Source: Marinomonas rhizomae
GTDB lineage: Bacteria; Pseudomonadota; Gammaproteobacteria; Pseudomonadales; Marinomonadaceae
Length of the DNA: 64,000 nt
Direction: 5' to 3'
Assembly (NCBI RefSeq): GCF_024397855.1
Contig: NZ_CP073343.1
Span: 1,116,001-1,180,000, forward strand
Both the position numbers and the translations under genes were made by a program. The notes under the pieces are model-generated. The model saw nothing but the letters and a program-made list of their open reading frames with translations, was not told where the DNA came from and made no database searches. Shown here piece by piece: positions 52,458-62,465 of this stretch. Position 1 is the first letter of the stretch; each line of letters opens with the position of its first letter.

Positions 52458-52838
52458 CTAGTCTTTTTGCATAGCAATAGTGTTGGTTGTTCTTTCTACA
52501 CTGTTGTCTTTGTTTAGGTAGACTAATTTGGGCTTGAATTCATCGGCTTGAGCTTCATCCATTTGACCATAAGCGGCAATGATGACTCGATCGCCCACTT
52601 GTACTTTTCTAGCGGCAGCGCCATTCATAGAAATAGTGCCTGAGCCTGACTCGGCTAAGATTACGTACGTATGAAAGCGTTCGCCATTGTCGACGTTGTA
52701 GATATCGATTTGTTCAAACTCTCGAAAGCCAGCGAGTTCTACAAGGTCCTTATCTATGGCGCAGGAGCCGTCATACCAAAGCTCCGCTTGGGTAACGCTA
52801 GCCATGTGTAGTTTGCCTTTAAGAAGTGTAATTTGCAT
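52458..52838 (-). CDS. panD: Aspartate 1-decarboxylase
   Basis: A 126-residue pyruvoyl enzyme that converts aspartate to beta-alanine for pantothenate. The self-cleavage site is Gly-Ser in [10 protein letters not shown] near residue 24-25, where Ser becomes the pyruvoyl group. [20 protein letters not shown] at the start and [19 protein letters not shown] near residue 73-91 are typical. No panB or panC is adjacent. Transcribed toward the tpx terminator. Confidence 0.95.
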   Translation of the reverse strand: MQITLLKGKLHMASVTQAELWYDGSCAIDKDLVELAGFREFEQIDIYNVDNGERFHTYVILAESGSGTISMNGAAARKVQVGDRVIIAAYGQMDEAQADEFKPKLVYLNKDNSVERTTNTIAMQKD

Positions 52839-52891
52839 GTGTTGGGTCTCTATAATTGTTTCTGTGTAGCGTGTTTACGTTTATGGCGCCT

Positions 52892-53266
52892 TTAGTTCCA
52901 GATGAACGGGCCTTCTTCATGGCTATTAATTCGCCACCATTGGTCTGGGTCTTGGTTGCCTTCTTCTTCCCATCCTTGAAAGTTGCAACGCACTTCGCAA
53001 TTTAGGGATTTGAATGCTTGCTTGGCACAAGTGATATCGTCTTCCCAAGGGGTTTTATCTGAGTCGAACCAGATAGAGGTGAAGCGCTTGCCCGCTGCCT
53101 GCTCTAAAATAGTCACCTCAATTTCGTGATCATTTGATGCTAAGGTTAATTTTGAGCAGAGTGCCGAAGGGCTGCTTTTTTTGACTAGAGTAAAGGTGTT
53201 TTCTAGCCAGGAAATGATGTTTTCTGTCGGGCAGGACAATACATATATTTCAATGTCGGCTTGCAT
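52892..53266 (-). CDS. Uncharacterised 124-residue protein
   Basis: A soluble, acidic protein with no signal peptide or membrane segment. The C-terminal part is rich in Trp/Glu (GWEEEGNQDPDQWWRIN, ending GPFIWN), and the middle reads WFDSDKTPWEDDITCAKQAF. I do not recognise a domain. It follows the small membrane protein at 53271 by four bases and that gene follows dapE, so all three are likely one minus-strand transcript. The reading frame is well formed and the codon use is like its neighbours, so it is probably a real gene. Confidence 0.6.
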   Translation of the reverse strand: MQADIEIYVLSCPTENIISWLENTFTLVKKSSPSALCSKLTLASNDHEIEVTILEQAAGKRFTSIWFDSDKTPWEDDITCAKQAFKSLNCEVRCNFQGWEEEGNQDPDQWWRINSHEEGPFIWN

Positions 53267-53270
53267 CGTT

Positions 53271-53537
53271 CTAATCCTTCTTTTTAATCATGTGGTAAAT
53301 TCTGAGGACGCTCATTGATAAATAGCCAATGAGCGTCCATAGCACGCCGCAACCCGCAAGTATCAGTCCAAATAATGCCATGATCTCTTGAGCTAGAGAC
53401 TCAACAACAACACGATCTGCCACCATAAGTACCAAAACGCCAAAGACGAAAATTAATCCGCCTTGTATCATCTTGATTAAAGCAGCTCTAGGGTTATTGC
53501 CCAGCTTCATGGCTAGTTTATGTATGGCATTCTTCAT
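53271..53537 (-). CDS. Small membrane protein of unknown function
   Basis: An 88-residue protein with two hydrophobic helices (GGLIFVFGVLVLMVADRVVV region and IMALFGLILAGCGVLWTLIG region) and a basic C-terminus (IYHMIKKKD). The family is not recognised. Placed 42 bp downstream of dapE and four bases upstream of the 124-residue gene, it appears to be co-transcribed with both. Confidence 0.6.
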   Translation of the reverse strand: MKNAIHKLAMKLGNNPRAALIKMIQGGLIFVFGVLVLMVADRVVVESLAQEIMALFGLILAGCGVLWTLIGYLSMSVLRIYHMIKKKD

Positions 53538-53579
53538 TTGGGTGTTGGTTTATACTCTCACGGATTACTTTATTTTGGG

Positions 53580-54725
<1,146 letters not shown>

Positions 54726-54801
54726 TTACCTTTGTGTTGGTTTTCGCTACCTTATGGAAGATTCTGTTACTATAACAGGAGATTCAAATAAAGGTGGGGT
54801 T

Positions 54802-54999
54802 ATGAAGTTAGGTGTTGTTGTTTTTTTGGGTTTGATTTCCGCTGGTTGTAGCCTATTTCAGCAACCTGTCATTCAGGAGTCCTATTTTGTGCCAGTTATC
54901 CGTTCAGATAACTCATCTTCTGGCTACACGCCAACCGTAACGCCTATGTCGCAGCAGCGACGAGAACAGCCTCGCATTTATACTCCAGTTCTTCGTTAG
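54802..54999 (+). CDS. Small lipoprotein
   Basis: A 65-residue lipoprotein: signal MKLGVVVFLGLISAGC with lipidation at Cys16, then a polar, proline/serine-rich mature part (SSGYTPTVTPMSQQRREQPR) without a recognisable fold. The ATG at 54802 follows AAAGGTGGGG and is preferred over a longer frame from 54589 that reads antisense to dapE. It is divergent from dapE and its stop overlaps the ArsC/Spx-like stop by three bases on the other strand. Confidence 0.6.
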   Translation: MKLGVVVFLGLISAGCSLFQQPVIQESYFVPVIRSDNSSSGYTPTVTPMSQQRREQPRIYTPVLR

Positions 55000-55343
55000 A
55001 GTAATTGCTGAGCATACTCTTCAGGGTTAAACCCTAAATATATTTCGTTATCGGCCGCCACTAAGAGTGGGCGTTTAATAATGGATGTGTTTGAGAGCAT
55101 AGTATTGACAGCATTATTGTTGTCCATTGTGCTCTTTGTTTCTTCGTCCAGTTTGCGCCAAGTCGTTCCACGTTTATTGATTACGTTTTCCCAACCTAGC
55201 TTATCGACCCATTCTTTTGCTGTGGCTTCGTCTAGACCTTGTTTTTTGTAGTCATGGAAGCTGTATTCCACGTTGTTTTCATCTAGCCAGCGAAAAGCTT
55301 TTTTCATGGTATCGCAGTTTTTGATGCCAAATACTTTAATCAT
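54996..55343 (-). CDS. ArsC/Spx-family thioredoxin-fold protein (YffB-like)
   Basis: A 115-residue member of the ArsC/YffB/Spx group. The single active-site Cys is in GIKNCDTMKKAFRWL near residue 9 (not CxxC), and the downstream Arg motif is NKRGTTWRKLD; IIKRPLLV near residue 90 is typical. The ATG at 55343 has TTAGGAGAAC upstream; the frame to 55382 lacks support. In enterobacteria yffB lies next to dapE, as here. A glutathione- or arsenate-dependent reductase is possible, but the function is unknown. Confidence 0.88.
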   Translation of the reverse strand: MIKVFGIKNCDTMKKAFRWLDENNVEYSFHDYKKQGLDEATAKEWVDKLGWENVINKRGTTWRKLDEETKSTMDNNNAVNTMLSNTSIIKRPLLVAADNEIYLGFNPEEYAQQLL

Positions 55344-55404
55344 ATTGTGTTCTCCTAATACGCCATTTTGCTGTTTAATCAAAATGGCGTTTTTGGACTT
55401 ACTA

Positions 55405-56442
55405 TTAGTTATGAGCGTGCAGTGCTTCGTTCAGTTCAATAGCCGTTTTATTGGTTTTGCATTCAATTGCGCCTGTCGCAGAATTGCGGCGGAACAATAG
55501 ATCAGATTGACCAGAAAGTTCACGGGCTTTTACAGTGGAAACAACTTGGTTGTTTTCATCAAGAACAGCAACTTTAGAGCCTGCAGTAATATAAAGGCCT
55601 GACTCAACGATACAGCGATCACCAAGGCCAATACCTATACCGGCATTCGCACCGATCAAACATTTTTCGCCAACAGCGATGACAATGTTGCCGCCGCCAG
55701 ACAGGGTTCCCATAGTAGAGCAGCCGCCGCCAAGGTCAGAACCGTTACCTACAACAACACCAGCAGAAATACGACCTTCGACCATGCTGTTACCAAGCGT
55801 TCCTGCATTGAAGTTAACAAAGCCTTCGTGCATAACCGTTGTGCCTTCTGCTAGGTGTGCACCTAAACGAACACGTGCTGCATCGCCAACGCGGATGCCT
55901 GTAGGGACAATGAAGTTTAGCATTTTAGGGAATTTATCAACGCTGAATACTTCGATGGTACGTCCTTCCATACGGGCGCTTAATTGGCGATCAGCAAGTT
56001 CACGAACGTCGATAGGGCCTTCGCTTGTCCATGCGGTATTGATTAATAGGCCAAACATGCCATCCAGCACAGTGTTGTGAGGTGTAACTAAACGATGCGA
56101 GATTAGTTGAAGCTTTAGGTAAACTTCAGCTGGGCTTGTTGGTGCTTCATCCGTTGCTAGAACGCAAAGAATAACAGGCTTAGTAGAGGCTTTGAGGCGA
56201 GAGGCTAATTCTGCTTGTTCGATATTGCCTGCTTTTAGAAGGCTCATGTGCAAGCGGTTTAGATCGCTTTCATCTAACACTAGCGTACTGTTACCGCCTT
56301 CGTAGTTTGTGCTTTCTAAAAGTGCATCTAGGGTGCTTTTTTCTACGTTTAGGCTTGGCGCTGAGTAGAATACTTCTAGCCAGTTGCCTTCTTTGTTTTG
56401 TGATCCGATACCAAGACCGAACGCGAAAATTGTATTACTCAT
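55405..56442 (-). CDS. dapD: Tetrahydrodipicolinate N-succinyltransferase
   Basis: A 345-residue enzyme of the longer DapD branch (as in Pseudomonas), which succinylates tetrahydrodipicolinate with succinyl-CoA. A left-handed beta-helix with hexapeptide repeats occupies about residues 170-290 (GVVVGNGSDLGGGCS, GGNIVIAVGEKCLIG, NAGIGIGLGDRCIVESG). The ATG at 56442 is supported by TTGGAGAATC; the frame extends to 56532 without support. It is next to dapC, the following enzyme in the pathway. Confidence 0.94.
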   Translation of the reverse strand: MSNTIFAFGLGIGSQNKEGNWLEVFYSAPSLNVEKSTLDALLESTNYEGGNSTLVLDESDLNRLHMSLLKAGNIEQAELASRLKASTKPVILCVLATDEAPTSPAEVYLKLQLISHRLVTPHNTVLDGMFGLLINTAWTSEGPIDVRELADRQLSARMEGRTIEVFSVDKFPKMLNFIVPTGIRVGDAARVRLGAHLAEGTTVMHEGFVNFNAGTLGNSMVEGRISAGVVVGNGSDLGGGCSTMGTLSGGGNIVIAVGEKCLIGANAGIGIGLGDRCIVESGLYITAGSKVAVLDENNQVVSTVKARELSGQSDLLFRRNSATGAIECKTNKTAIELNEALHAHN

Positions 56443-56488
56443 GTGATTCTCCAACTGAGTTATCTGTCTAAAGGGGGTTGCTAAGGGG

Positions 56489-57676
56489 TTATCTGCGACT
56501 GAGGAAGTCTCTAATTCTTTTAGCTGCCTCAACGCATTCAGATTCTTCTGCGACTAGTGCCATGCGTACATGGTGGCTACCAGGGTTAATGCCTTCTACT
56601 GCACGTCCTAAATAGCTGCCTGGCAGTACTAAAACCGATTCTTCCTGATACAAAGCAGTACAGAACTCTTCATCGCTCATGCTGAGTTCTGGCCAAAGGT
56701 AAAAACCGGCTTCAGGTTTAGATATTGGCATAATAGGAGATAATATTTCTAAAACTGAATCAAATTTACGTGTGTAAATCTCACGATTTTTAATGACATG
56801 TTCTTCGTCGTTCCAAGCGGCAACCGAAGCATCTTGGTGATGAATTGGCATCGCGCAGCCTTGGTAGGTTCGGTATAGAAGAAATGGCTTGAGGATAGTG
56901 GCATCGCCAGCAACAAAGCCAGATCGAAGGCCTGGTAAGTTAGAGCGTTTTGATAGGGATTGGAAGATTAGGCAGTGTTTATAATCTTTATGTCCCAATA
57001 TATCACAGGCTTCTAATAATCCTAATGGGGCTTGATCGCCAAAATAAATTTCGGAATAACATTCGTCAGCGACAATAGTAAAGTTAAAGGTTTTGGCTTT
57101 CTCTATTAGGTAAGCGTATTCCTCTAATGTTGTGATACTGCCGCTAGGGTTGTTAGGGGAGCAAACGAATAAAACTTCACAGCGCTGCCAAGTAGCGTCA
57201 TCGACAAGTTGATAATCTACTTTGTAGTTAGTTTCTGACCCGCAAGGTAAAAAGTGCAGGTCGGCTCCCGCAAGAATGCCAGCACCTTCGTAAATTTGGT
57301 AAAAGGGGTTTGGGCTAACAACGAGAGGGTTTTGCTTTTCTCCAACCAGTGTTTGGGTAATGGCGAACAGGGCTTCTCTTGTTCCTGTTACAGGTAGTAT
57401 TTCTGTATCAGGGTCGAGTTTTTCCAAATGGAAGCGACGTTTTGCCCATTTGCTAATGGCGTCTCTTAGTGGGGGTTCGCCTTTGGTGCTTGGGTACTTG
57501 CTCACACCACCAAGGCTATTGGCTAGTGTTTCAAGGACGATGGCTGGAGCATCATGTTGCGGCTCTCCAATCGTTAGTTTGATCAGCGGCTTTTCTGGGT
57601 TTGGAGTCAACCCTTCTATAAGCTCTGCAAGCTTTTGGAAAGGGTATGGGTGCAAAGAATGTATAAGAGGGTTCAT
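56489..57676 (-). CDS. dapC: Succinyldiaminopimelate transaminase
   Basis: A 395-residue fold-type-I PLP aminotransferase, which makes N-succinyl-L,L-DAP with glutamate. The PLP Lys is in LIFQSLSKRSNLPGLRSGFV (SLSKR), with VCSPNNPSG and the Tyr in VADECYSEIYFG earlier. MNPLIHSLHPYPFQKLAEL is the characteristic DapC N-terminus. The gene starts seven bases after the glnD stop region, and glnD-dapC-dapD are probably co-transcribed. Confidence 0.92.
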   Translation of the reverse strand: MNPLIHSLHPYPFQKLAELIEGLTPNPEKPLIKLTIGEPQHDAPAIVLETLANSLGGVSKYPSTKGEPPLRDAISKWAKRRFHLEKLDPDTEILPVTGTREALFAITQTLVGEKQNPLVVSPNPFYQIYEGAGILAGADLHFLPCGSETNYKVDYQLVDDATWQRCEVLFVCSPNNPSGSITTLEEYAYLIEKAKTFNFTIVADECYSEIYFGDQAPLGLLEACDILGHKDYKHCLIFQSLSKRSNLPGLRSGFVAGDATILKPFLLYRTYQGCAMPIHHQDASVAAWNDEEHVIKNREIYTRKFDSVLEILSPIMPISKPEAGFYLWPELSMSDEEFCTALYQEESVLVLPGSYLGRAVEGINPGSHHVRMALVAEESECVEAAKRIRDFLSRR

Positions 57677-57682
57677 TGGTCT

Positions 57683-60376
57683 TTAGTCCATCGCTTGAGA
57701 AAAACGGTCTATTTTCTCTTTTAAAAGGGTGCAAATTTTATTCATGGTTTCAGGGTCTGTAATAAGGTCACCATTTTCTTCGGTGATGTAGAAGGTATCT
57801 TCTACGCGCTCTCCTAGCGTGGCAATCTTTGCCTTATGAAGCATGATGTTCTGATTCATAAAAAACTGTCCCACCAAGGCTAGTAAGCCGGGTCTGTCTG
57901 GGGCGGTTATCTCAAGAGCTGACCAAACTTCTTCTGGTTGGCTGACAAAGTGAGCTGTCGATGGAGAGTTGAATATTTTTAAAATTCTCGGTGTGTGACG
58001 TTGAACAACACTTTCATAAAGAGATGGGGTTTCCAGTTGTTCCATCAATGTTTTACGAATAAGAGTGATGCGTTCTTTATCTAGGTGTAGGTTTGTATCG
58101 CTGTCGTTGCTGTCCATAACAACAAAGCTGTCTAAGCTGTAGTTGTTCGTGGTGTGGCTTATTTTGGCATCTAAAATAGTAAGGCCAAGCTGCTCAAACG
58201 TCGCGGCTGTCACTGCAAACAGGTGCTTACTGATTAAGGTATAGATGAAAATTTTGCTGGCACCTGAGAAGTTTCGACCGCCTAATGGTGTGATGGCGAT
58301 TAATGGCTTATCACTGGGTCTGTGGCGCAAAATGGCTTCGGTATTCCAAGCAATTTCGTCGCCGTTTGAGCGAATAAAGTACTCGTCTTCTATGGTTTCC
58401 CAAATTGTTTCGGCTTCCATTATGTCTACATTACGCTCGATCATAATTTCCAGAGCGCGTTGTTTGTGCTCGTCACTTATCATGTCAGCATCAATTGGAA
58501 AGTCCAAGCCACGGCGAAGTGCGCGTTTGGTTTCTAAATACAGCTGGCGCATAAGAGAGGCCCGCCAACTGTTCCACATCGTTGGGTTGGTTGCGTTGAT
58601 GTCGGCAACAGTAAGTATAAATAAATAATCTAAGCGTTCTTGATCTTTTACGTAGCTGGCAAACTCCCAAATAACTTCTGGATCAGAGATGTCTTTGCGT
58701 TGCGCAGTTACTGACATGAATAGGTGGTTTCTTACTAGCCAAACGACAAGGTCGGTGTCTTGCTTTGACAGTCCGTGGCGCTCGCAAAAAGCTTGTGCAT
58801 CAACGCAGCCTAGCTCTGAGTGGTCGCCACCTCGGCCTTTCGCTATGTCATGGTATAAGCCAGCTATGTACAGGAGCTCAACTTTCGCAACGTGACGGAT
58901 GGCCTGTGCAGAAATAGGGAATTTTTGCTTAAATTCTGGGAGCCAGAGGCGGCGTAAGTTTTCGACTAGCTGTAGTGTGTGTGCATCAACTGTATAAATA
59001 TGAAACAAGTCGTGCTGCATTTGTCCAATGATTGCCCCAAACTCGGGTAAATATCGGCCAAGTAGTCCTAGGTGTTTCATCGATCTTAAAATGCTGGTGA
59101 GTCGATAACGACTGGCTATTATATCGAGGAATAGATCGGTATTTACTTTGTTGTTTCTATAGTCGTCATCAATAAGGTCTAGGCTATCGCGAAGTTGTCG
59201 CATTGTGTTGGCGCGAATGCCTTTTATGTTTTCGTGAGCGCCAAATAAAACGTACAACTCCAGCATGCTGGAAGGTGTGTCGTTGAACAGTGTCGCAGAG
59301 CGAGCTTCAAGTTGGCCGTTGGCAATTTGAAAGTGATCATTAATGACTTCTACCGTATTAATCGCATCTTTGGCTAAAAAAGACTCTTCAAAGTGTTGGA
59401 GGAGCAAGTCGTTAAGTTGTTGAATTGCGGCAACGCTTTGATAATAGCCTTGCATGAAGCGTTCAACGTTTCGCTTCAGGTCATCATCGTCAAATCCAAA
59501 TAATTTGGTTAGGGTGCGTTGATGGTCAAAAAGTAGTCGATCTTCTTTGCGTCCTGCGACCATGTGTAGAGCCCAGCGAACTCTCCAAAGGTGACTAACA
59601 GCGCCTTTTAGTTGTATGTATTCATCTTCCGATAAAAACTCTTTTTCGATGAGGGCGCTAAGTCTATGGGTGTGTAAGTGACGTTTAGCAACCCAGTCGA
59701 TGACTTGCATATCCCTTAGGCCGCCAGGACATTCTTTTAGGTTGGGTTCTAAGTTGTATGCTGTGTTTTGATATTTTGCGTGGCGCTGTTTTTGCTCGGC
59801 TAATTTAGCTTGGTAAAAAGAGTGGCCATCCCACATCTGAGATATATCAACGTGAAGTTTTAGTGTGGCTAATAAGTTAATTGGTCCGATGAGTGTGCGT
59901 GACTCAATTAAGTTAGTGATGACGGTAATGTCTTTGGCTGCCATCTCTGTGCATTCATCAATGGTGCGGACGCTATGGCCGACATCTAAATTGATGTCCC
60001 AAAGAAAGGTAATAAAAGCTTCAAGTTTATCTTTTGGTGCAGATGTTTCATTCTCTATTAAAATCAATAGGTCAATATCAGATTTAGGGTGCAATTCTCC
60101 GCGGCCATATCCACCAACGGCAACAAGGCTGACATGAGCTTCGTTATCTAATCCCTTCGATATCCATGCGGCTTGCATGATTTCGTCGTAGAAACAGGAA
60201 AGGCCTTTAACGAGTTTTTCAATGGGATACAGAGAGTGAAAAAGATCATTATAGCTGTAGGTTTTTTCTTCAATGATGGCTTTGTAATGTGAAACAGAGC
60301 AGTTTGCTTTTGCTAGCTCGTGTTTCTCTTCCTGTGTCAGAAGTGGCGGAGCGTCTGGAAAAGCAGGGAAGTCCAT
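57683..60376 (-). CDS. glnD: Bifunctional uridylyltransferase/uridylyl-removing enzyme GlnD
   Basis: An 897-residue glutamine sensor that uridylylates and deuridylylates PII (GlnB/GlnK). The nucleotidyltransferase motif is VGGYGRGELHPKSDIDLLI near residue 90-108. An HD hydrolase domain has GLYHDIAKGRGGDHSELG near residue 515. Two C-terminal ACT domains include IFIYTLISKHLFAVTAATFE and ALEITAPDRPGLLALVGQFF. It follows map on the same strand after 79 bp. The map-glnD-dapC-dapD order is common in gammaproteobacteria. Confidence 0.95.
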   Translation of the reverse strand: MDFPAFPDAPPLLTQEEKHELAKANCSVSHYKAIIEEKTYSYNDLFHSLYPIEKLVKGLSCFYDEIMQAAWISKGLDNEAHVSLVAVGGYGRGELHPKSDIDLLILIENETSAPKDKLEAFITFLWDINLDVGHSVRTIDECTEMAAKDITVITNLIESRTLIGPINLLATLKLHVDISQMWDGHSFYQAKLAEQKQRHAKYQNTAYNLEPNLKECPGGLRDMQVIDWVAKRHLHTHRLSALIEKEFLSEDEYIQLKGAVSHLWRVRWALHMVAGRKEDRLLFDHQRTLTKLFGFDDDDLKRNVERFMQGYYQSVAAIQQLNDLLLQHFEESFLAKDAINTVEVINDHFQIANGQLEARSATLFNDTPSSMLELYVLFGAHENIKGIRANTMRQLRDSLDLIDDDYRNNKVNTDLFLDIIASRYRLTSILRSMKHLGLLGRYLPEFGAIIGQMQHDLFHIYTVDAHTLQLVENLRRLWLPEFKQKFPISAQAIRHVAKVELLYIAGLYHDIAKGRGGDHSELGCVDAQAFCERHGLSKQDTDLVVWLVRNHLFMSVTAQRKDISDPEVIWEFASYVKDQERLDYLFILTVADINATNPTMWNSWRASLMRQLYLETKRALRRGLDFPIDADMISDEHKQRALEIMIERNVDIMEAETIWETIEDEYFIRSNGDEIAWNTEAILRHRPSDKPLIAITPLGGRNFSGASKIFIYTLISKHLFAVTAATFEQLGLTILDAKISHTTNNYSLDSFVVMDSNDSDTNLHLDKERITLIRKTLMEQLETPSLYESVVQRHTPRILKIFNSPSTAHFVSQPEEVWSALEITAPDRPGLLALVGQFFMNQNIMLHKAKIATLGERVEDTFYITEENGDLITDPETMNKICTLLKEKIDRFSQAMD

Positions 60377-60455
60377 ACAATAGCCTCGAAGAATAAGTGA
60401 TTGTTAAGTGTGCGTGCAAAAGATTGTTAAACTATTCTTAAGAAATGCGCCCCTC

Positions 60456-61313
60456 TTAAGAGAAGCGCGTTTCCTCTGGTCGACGGGTAAGCACTTCAAC
60501 CCCCTCAGCAGTGACAAGGAGAGTATGTTCATATTGAGCGGATAAGCGGCCATCTTTGGTTTTAGCTATCCAATTATCTGGACCGGTGTGTTTAACTTGT
60601 TTTTTACCCGCATTAATCATTGGCTCTATAGTAAGAGTCATTCCTTCTTCTAGCATAACGCCAGTGCCAGCTTTACCGTAATGAGCGACTTGTGGTTCGC
60701 CGTGAAATGTCGTTCCAACACCGTGGCCGCAATATTCTTCCACAACTGTGTAATGGTGTTTGTGTGCATGGGCGGAAATAGCGGCGCCGATATCGCCAAG
60801 ACGTGTGCCTGGTTTCACCATGTCGATAGCAAGGTAGAGACACTCTTGAGTGATTTTTGCTAAGCGCTCTGCATGAGGTAGAGCTGGGCCTGCGAAAAAC
60901 ATTTTACTGGTGTCACCGTAATACCCATCTTTTATAATGGTAATGTCGATATTGACTACATCACCTTTTTTTAGTGCTTTATCGTTTGGGATGCCGTGAC
61001 AGATAACATCATTAACAGAGGTGCAGCAAGACTTAGGGAAGCCATGGTAGTTTAAGGGGGCGGGGATTGCGCCTTGCACTTCGATAATGTAGTTGTGGGC
61101 AATAATGTCTAGCTGCTCTGTCGTTGCGCCTGGAACAACAAATTCTTCTAGCATAACCAGCACGTCAGCAGCCAGTTTGCCTGCCGTACGCATACCTTCT
61201 ATATCGCTAATATCTGTAAAGCGAGTCGACGCTGGGCGTGGTGTCCAGCTAGGTGCTTCTATTCGACCATTTTTGGTCAGCTCTTCAATTTTCTGTAGGG
61301 TTTCGTTGCTCAT
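60456..61313 (-). CDS. map: Methionine aminopeptidase, type I
   Basis: A 285-residue enzyme that removes N-terminal Met. Metal ligands are in VVNIDITIIKDGYYGDTSK (two Asp), CGHGVGTTFHGEPQV (His), ... EGMTLTIEPMINAG (Glu) and the terminal AQYEHTLLVT (Glu). The N-terminus is about 20 residues longer than E. coli Map (264), with a polar stretch NGRIEAPSWTPRPAS that is not a zinc finger. It is divergent from rpsB across a 332-bp gap. Confidence 0.95.
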   Translation of the reverse strand: MSNETLQKIEELTKNGRIEAPSWTPRPASTRFTDISDIEGMRTAGKLAADVLVMLEEFVVPGATTEQLDIIAHNYIIEVQGAIPAPLNYHGFPKSCCTSVNDVICHGIPNDKALKKGDVVNIDITIIKDGYYGDTSKMFFAGPALPHAERLAKITQECLYLAIDMVKPGTRLGDIGAAISAHAHKHHYTVVEEYCGHGVGTTFHGEPQVAHYGKAGTGVMLEEGMTLTIEPMINAGKKQVKHTGPDNWIAKTKDGRLSAQYEHTLLVTAEGVEVLTRRPEETRFS

Positions 61314-61645
61314 AATTCACATGTCTTAAATAGGTTTATATCTGGGTCGATAATATCGTTGCGGGACATTCTACATGACTTGAGCGGCAGAATCGCCTCT
61401 CTAATTGAAAAAAACGTGTCTCTGATGGTGTGTAAAAAATACGTTCAAGTCTTTTGGTTTTTGCCTGAATGTGGTATAAAACGCCGGCTTGTTAGGCTTG
61501 TGCCTAAAATAAGCTAATTAACTTAAATCAACGATCTTGCCGCTACTAAAGAAAGTGTCTTGGGTGTCTTAGGTTGCCTTAAACCTTATTTGACTGACGC
61601 TTTTAGCTGGTAAGCATAAATAACCCAAATATAAAGGATAGTAAA
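61314..61645. other. 332-bp map/rpsB divergent gap with the rpsB leader
   Basis: No reading frame. It holds the rpsB promoter near 61472-61480, a hairpin TTAGGC/GCCTAA (61492-61507) just downstream, and a leader of about 150 bases before the rpsB ATG. In E. coli, S2 represses its own rpsB-tsf mRNA through such a leader; whether the structure is the same here cannot be judged by eye. Confidence 0.5.
61472..61480 (+). promoter_or_regulatory. Extended -10 promoter of rpsB-tsf
   Basis: TGGTATAAA is an extended -10 element (TGn-TATAAA), with a GC-rich discriminator-like ACGCCGGC just downstream, as expected for a growth-rate/ppGpp-controlled ribosomal promoter. The -35 is weak (TTTTGG at 61452-61457). 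Confidence 0.6.
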
Positions 61646-62380
61646 ATGCCTACAGTTTCTATGCGCGACCTATTATTGGTTGGTTCACACTTTGGTCACC
61701 AAACTCGTTACTGGAACCCAAAAATGAAGCCTTTCATTTTTGGTGCTCGTAACAAGATCCACATCATTAACCTTGAGCACACTGTTCCAGCTCTTAACAA
61801 TGCTCTAGAGCTTGTTAAAAAAATGGCTGAAAACAAGAACAAGGTTTTGTTTGTTGGTACTAAGCGTGCTGCGTCTAAAACGATTAAAGAGCAAGCTGCT
61901 CGCTCTGGTATGCCATACGTTAACCACCGTTGGTTAGGTGGTATGTTGACTAACTACAAAACTATTCGTGCATCTATCAAGCGTCTTCGTGAACTTGAAA
62001 CTCAAATGTCCGATGGTACTTTCGATAAGCTGACTAAAAAAGAAGCTTTGATGCGTACTCGTGAGCTTGAAAAACTAGAGCTTTCTATGGGTGGTATCAA
62101 GGATATGGGCGGCCTTCCTGATGTATTGTTCGTAGTTGACGTTGATCATGAGCGTATCGCAATTAAAGAAGCAAACAAATTAGGTATTCCTGTTATCGGT
62201 ATCGTTGATACTAACAGTAATCCAGATGGTGTTGATTACATCATCCCAGCTAACGATGATGCGATTCGTGCAGTTCAATTGTACGTTGGCGCTTTTGCTG
62301 ATGCGGTTCTTGAAGGTCGTAATGCGACTGCTGGCACTGCTGACGAATTCGTTGAAGTAAGCGAAGCTACTGAAGCGTAA
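61646..62380 (+). CDS. rpsB: 30S ribosomal protein S2
   Basis: A 244-residue ribosomal protein. Family signatures are [20 protein letters not shown] near the start, [19 protein letters not shown] near residue 90, and [20 protein letters not shown] near 190. It is followed by tsf after 85 bp that contain an attenuator-like hairpin, the universal rpsB-tsf order. Confidence 0.98.
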
Positions 62381-62408
62381 GCAAACTTTCTAGTTTGTTC
62401 TGGTTTCT

Positions 62409-62435
62409 AAAGGGAGGTTTCTTACCTCCTTTTTT
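62409..62435 (+). terminator. Attenuator-like hairpin between rpsB and tsf
   Basis: AAGGGAGGT (62410-62418) pairs with ACCTCCTTT (62424-62432), one G-T pair, 5-base loop, then T residues. Probably a partial terminator that lowers tsf relative to rpsB. Confidence 0.75.
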
Positions 62436-62465
62436 AAATTTGAATTGGTATAAAGAGGATTTAAC

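Noticed and set aside
55679-56080. 133-codon plus-strand frame inside dapD
   Set aside because: Its proline/serine-rich repeat arises from reading the dapD beta-helix codons backwards; no independent start signals.
58245-58628. 127-codon plus-strand frame inside glnD
   Set aside because: Antisense shadow of a full-length conserved gene.
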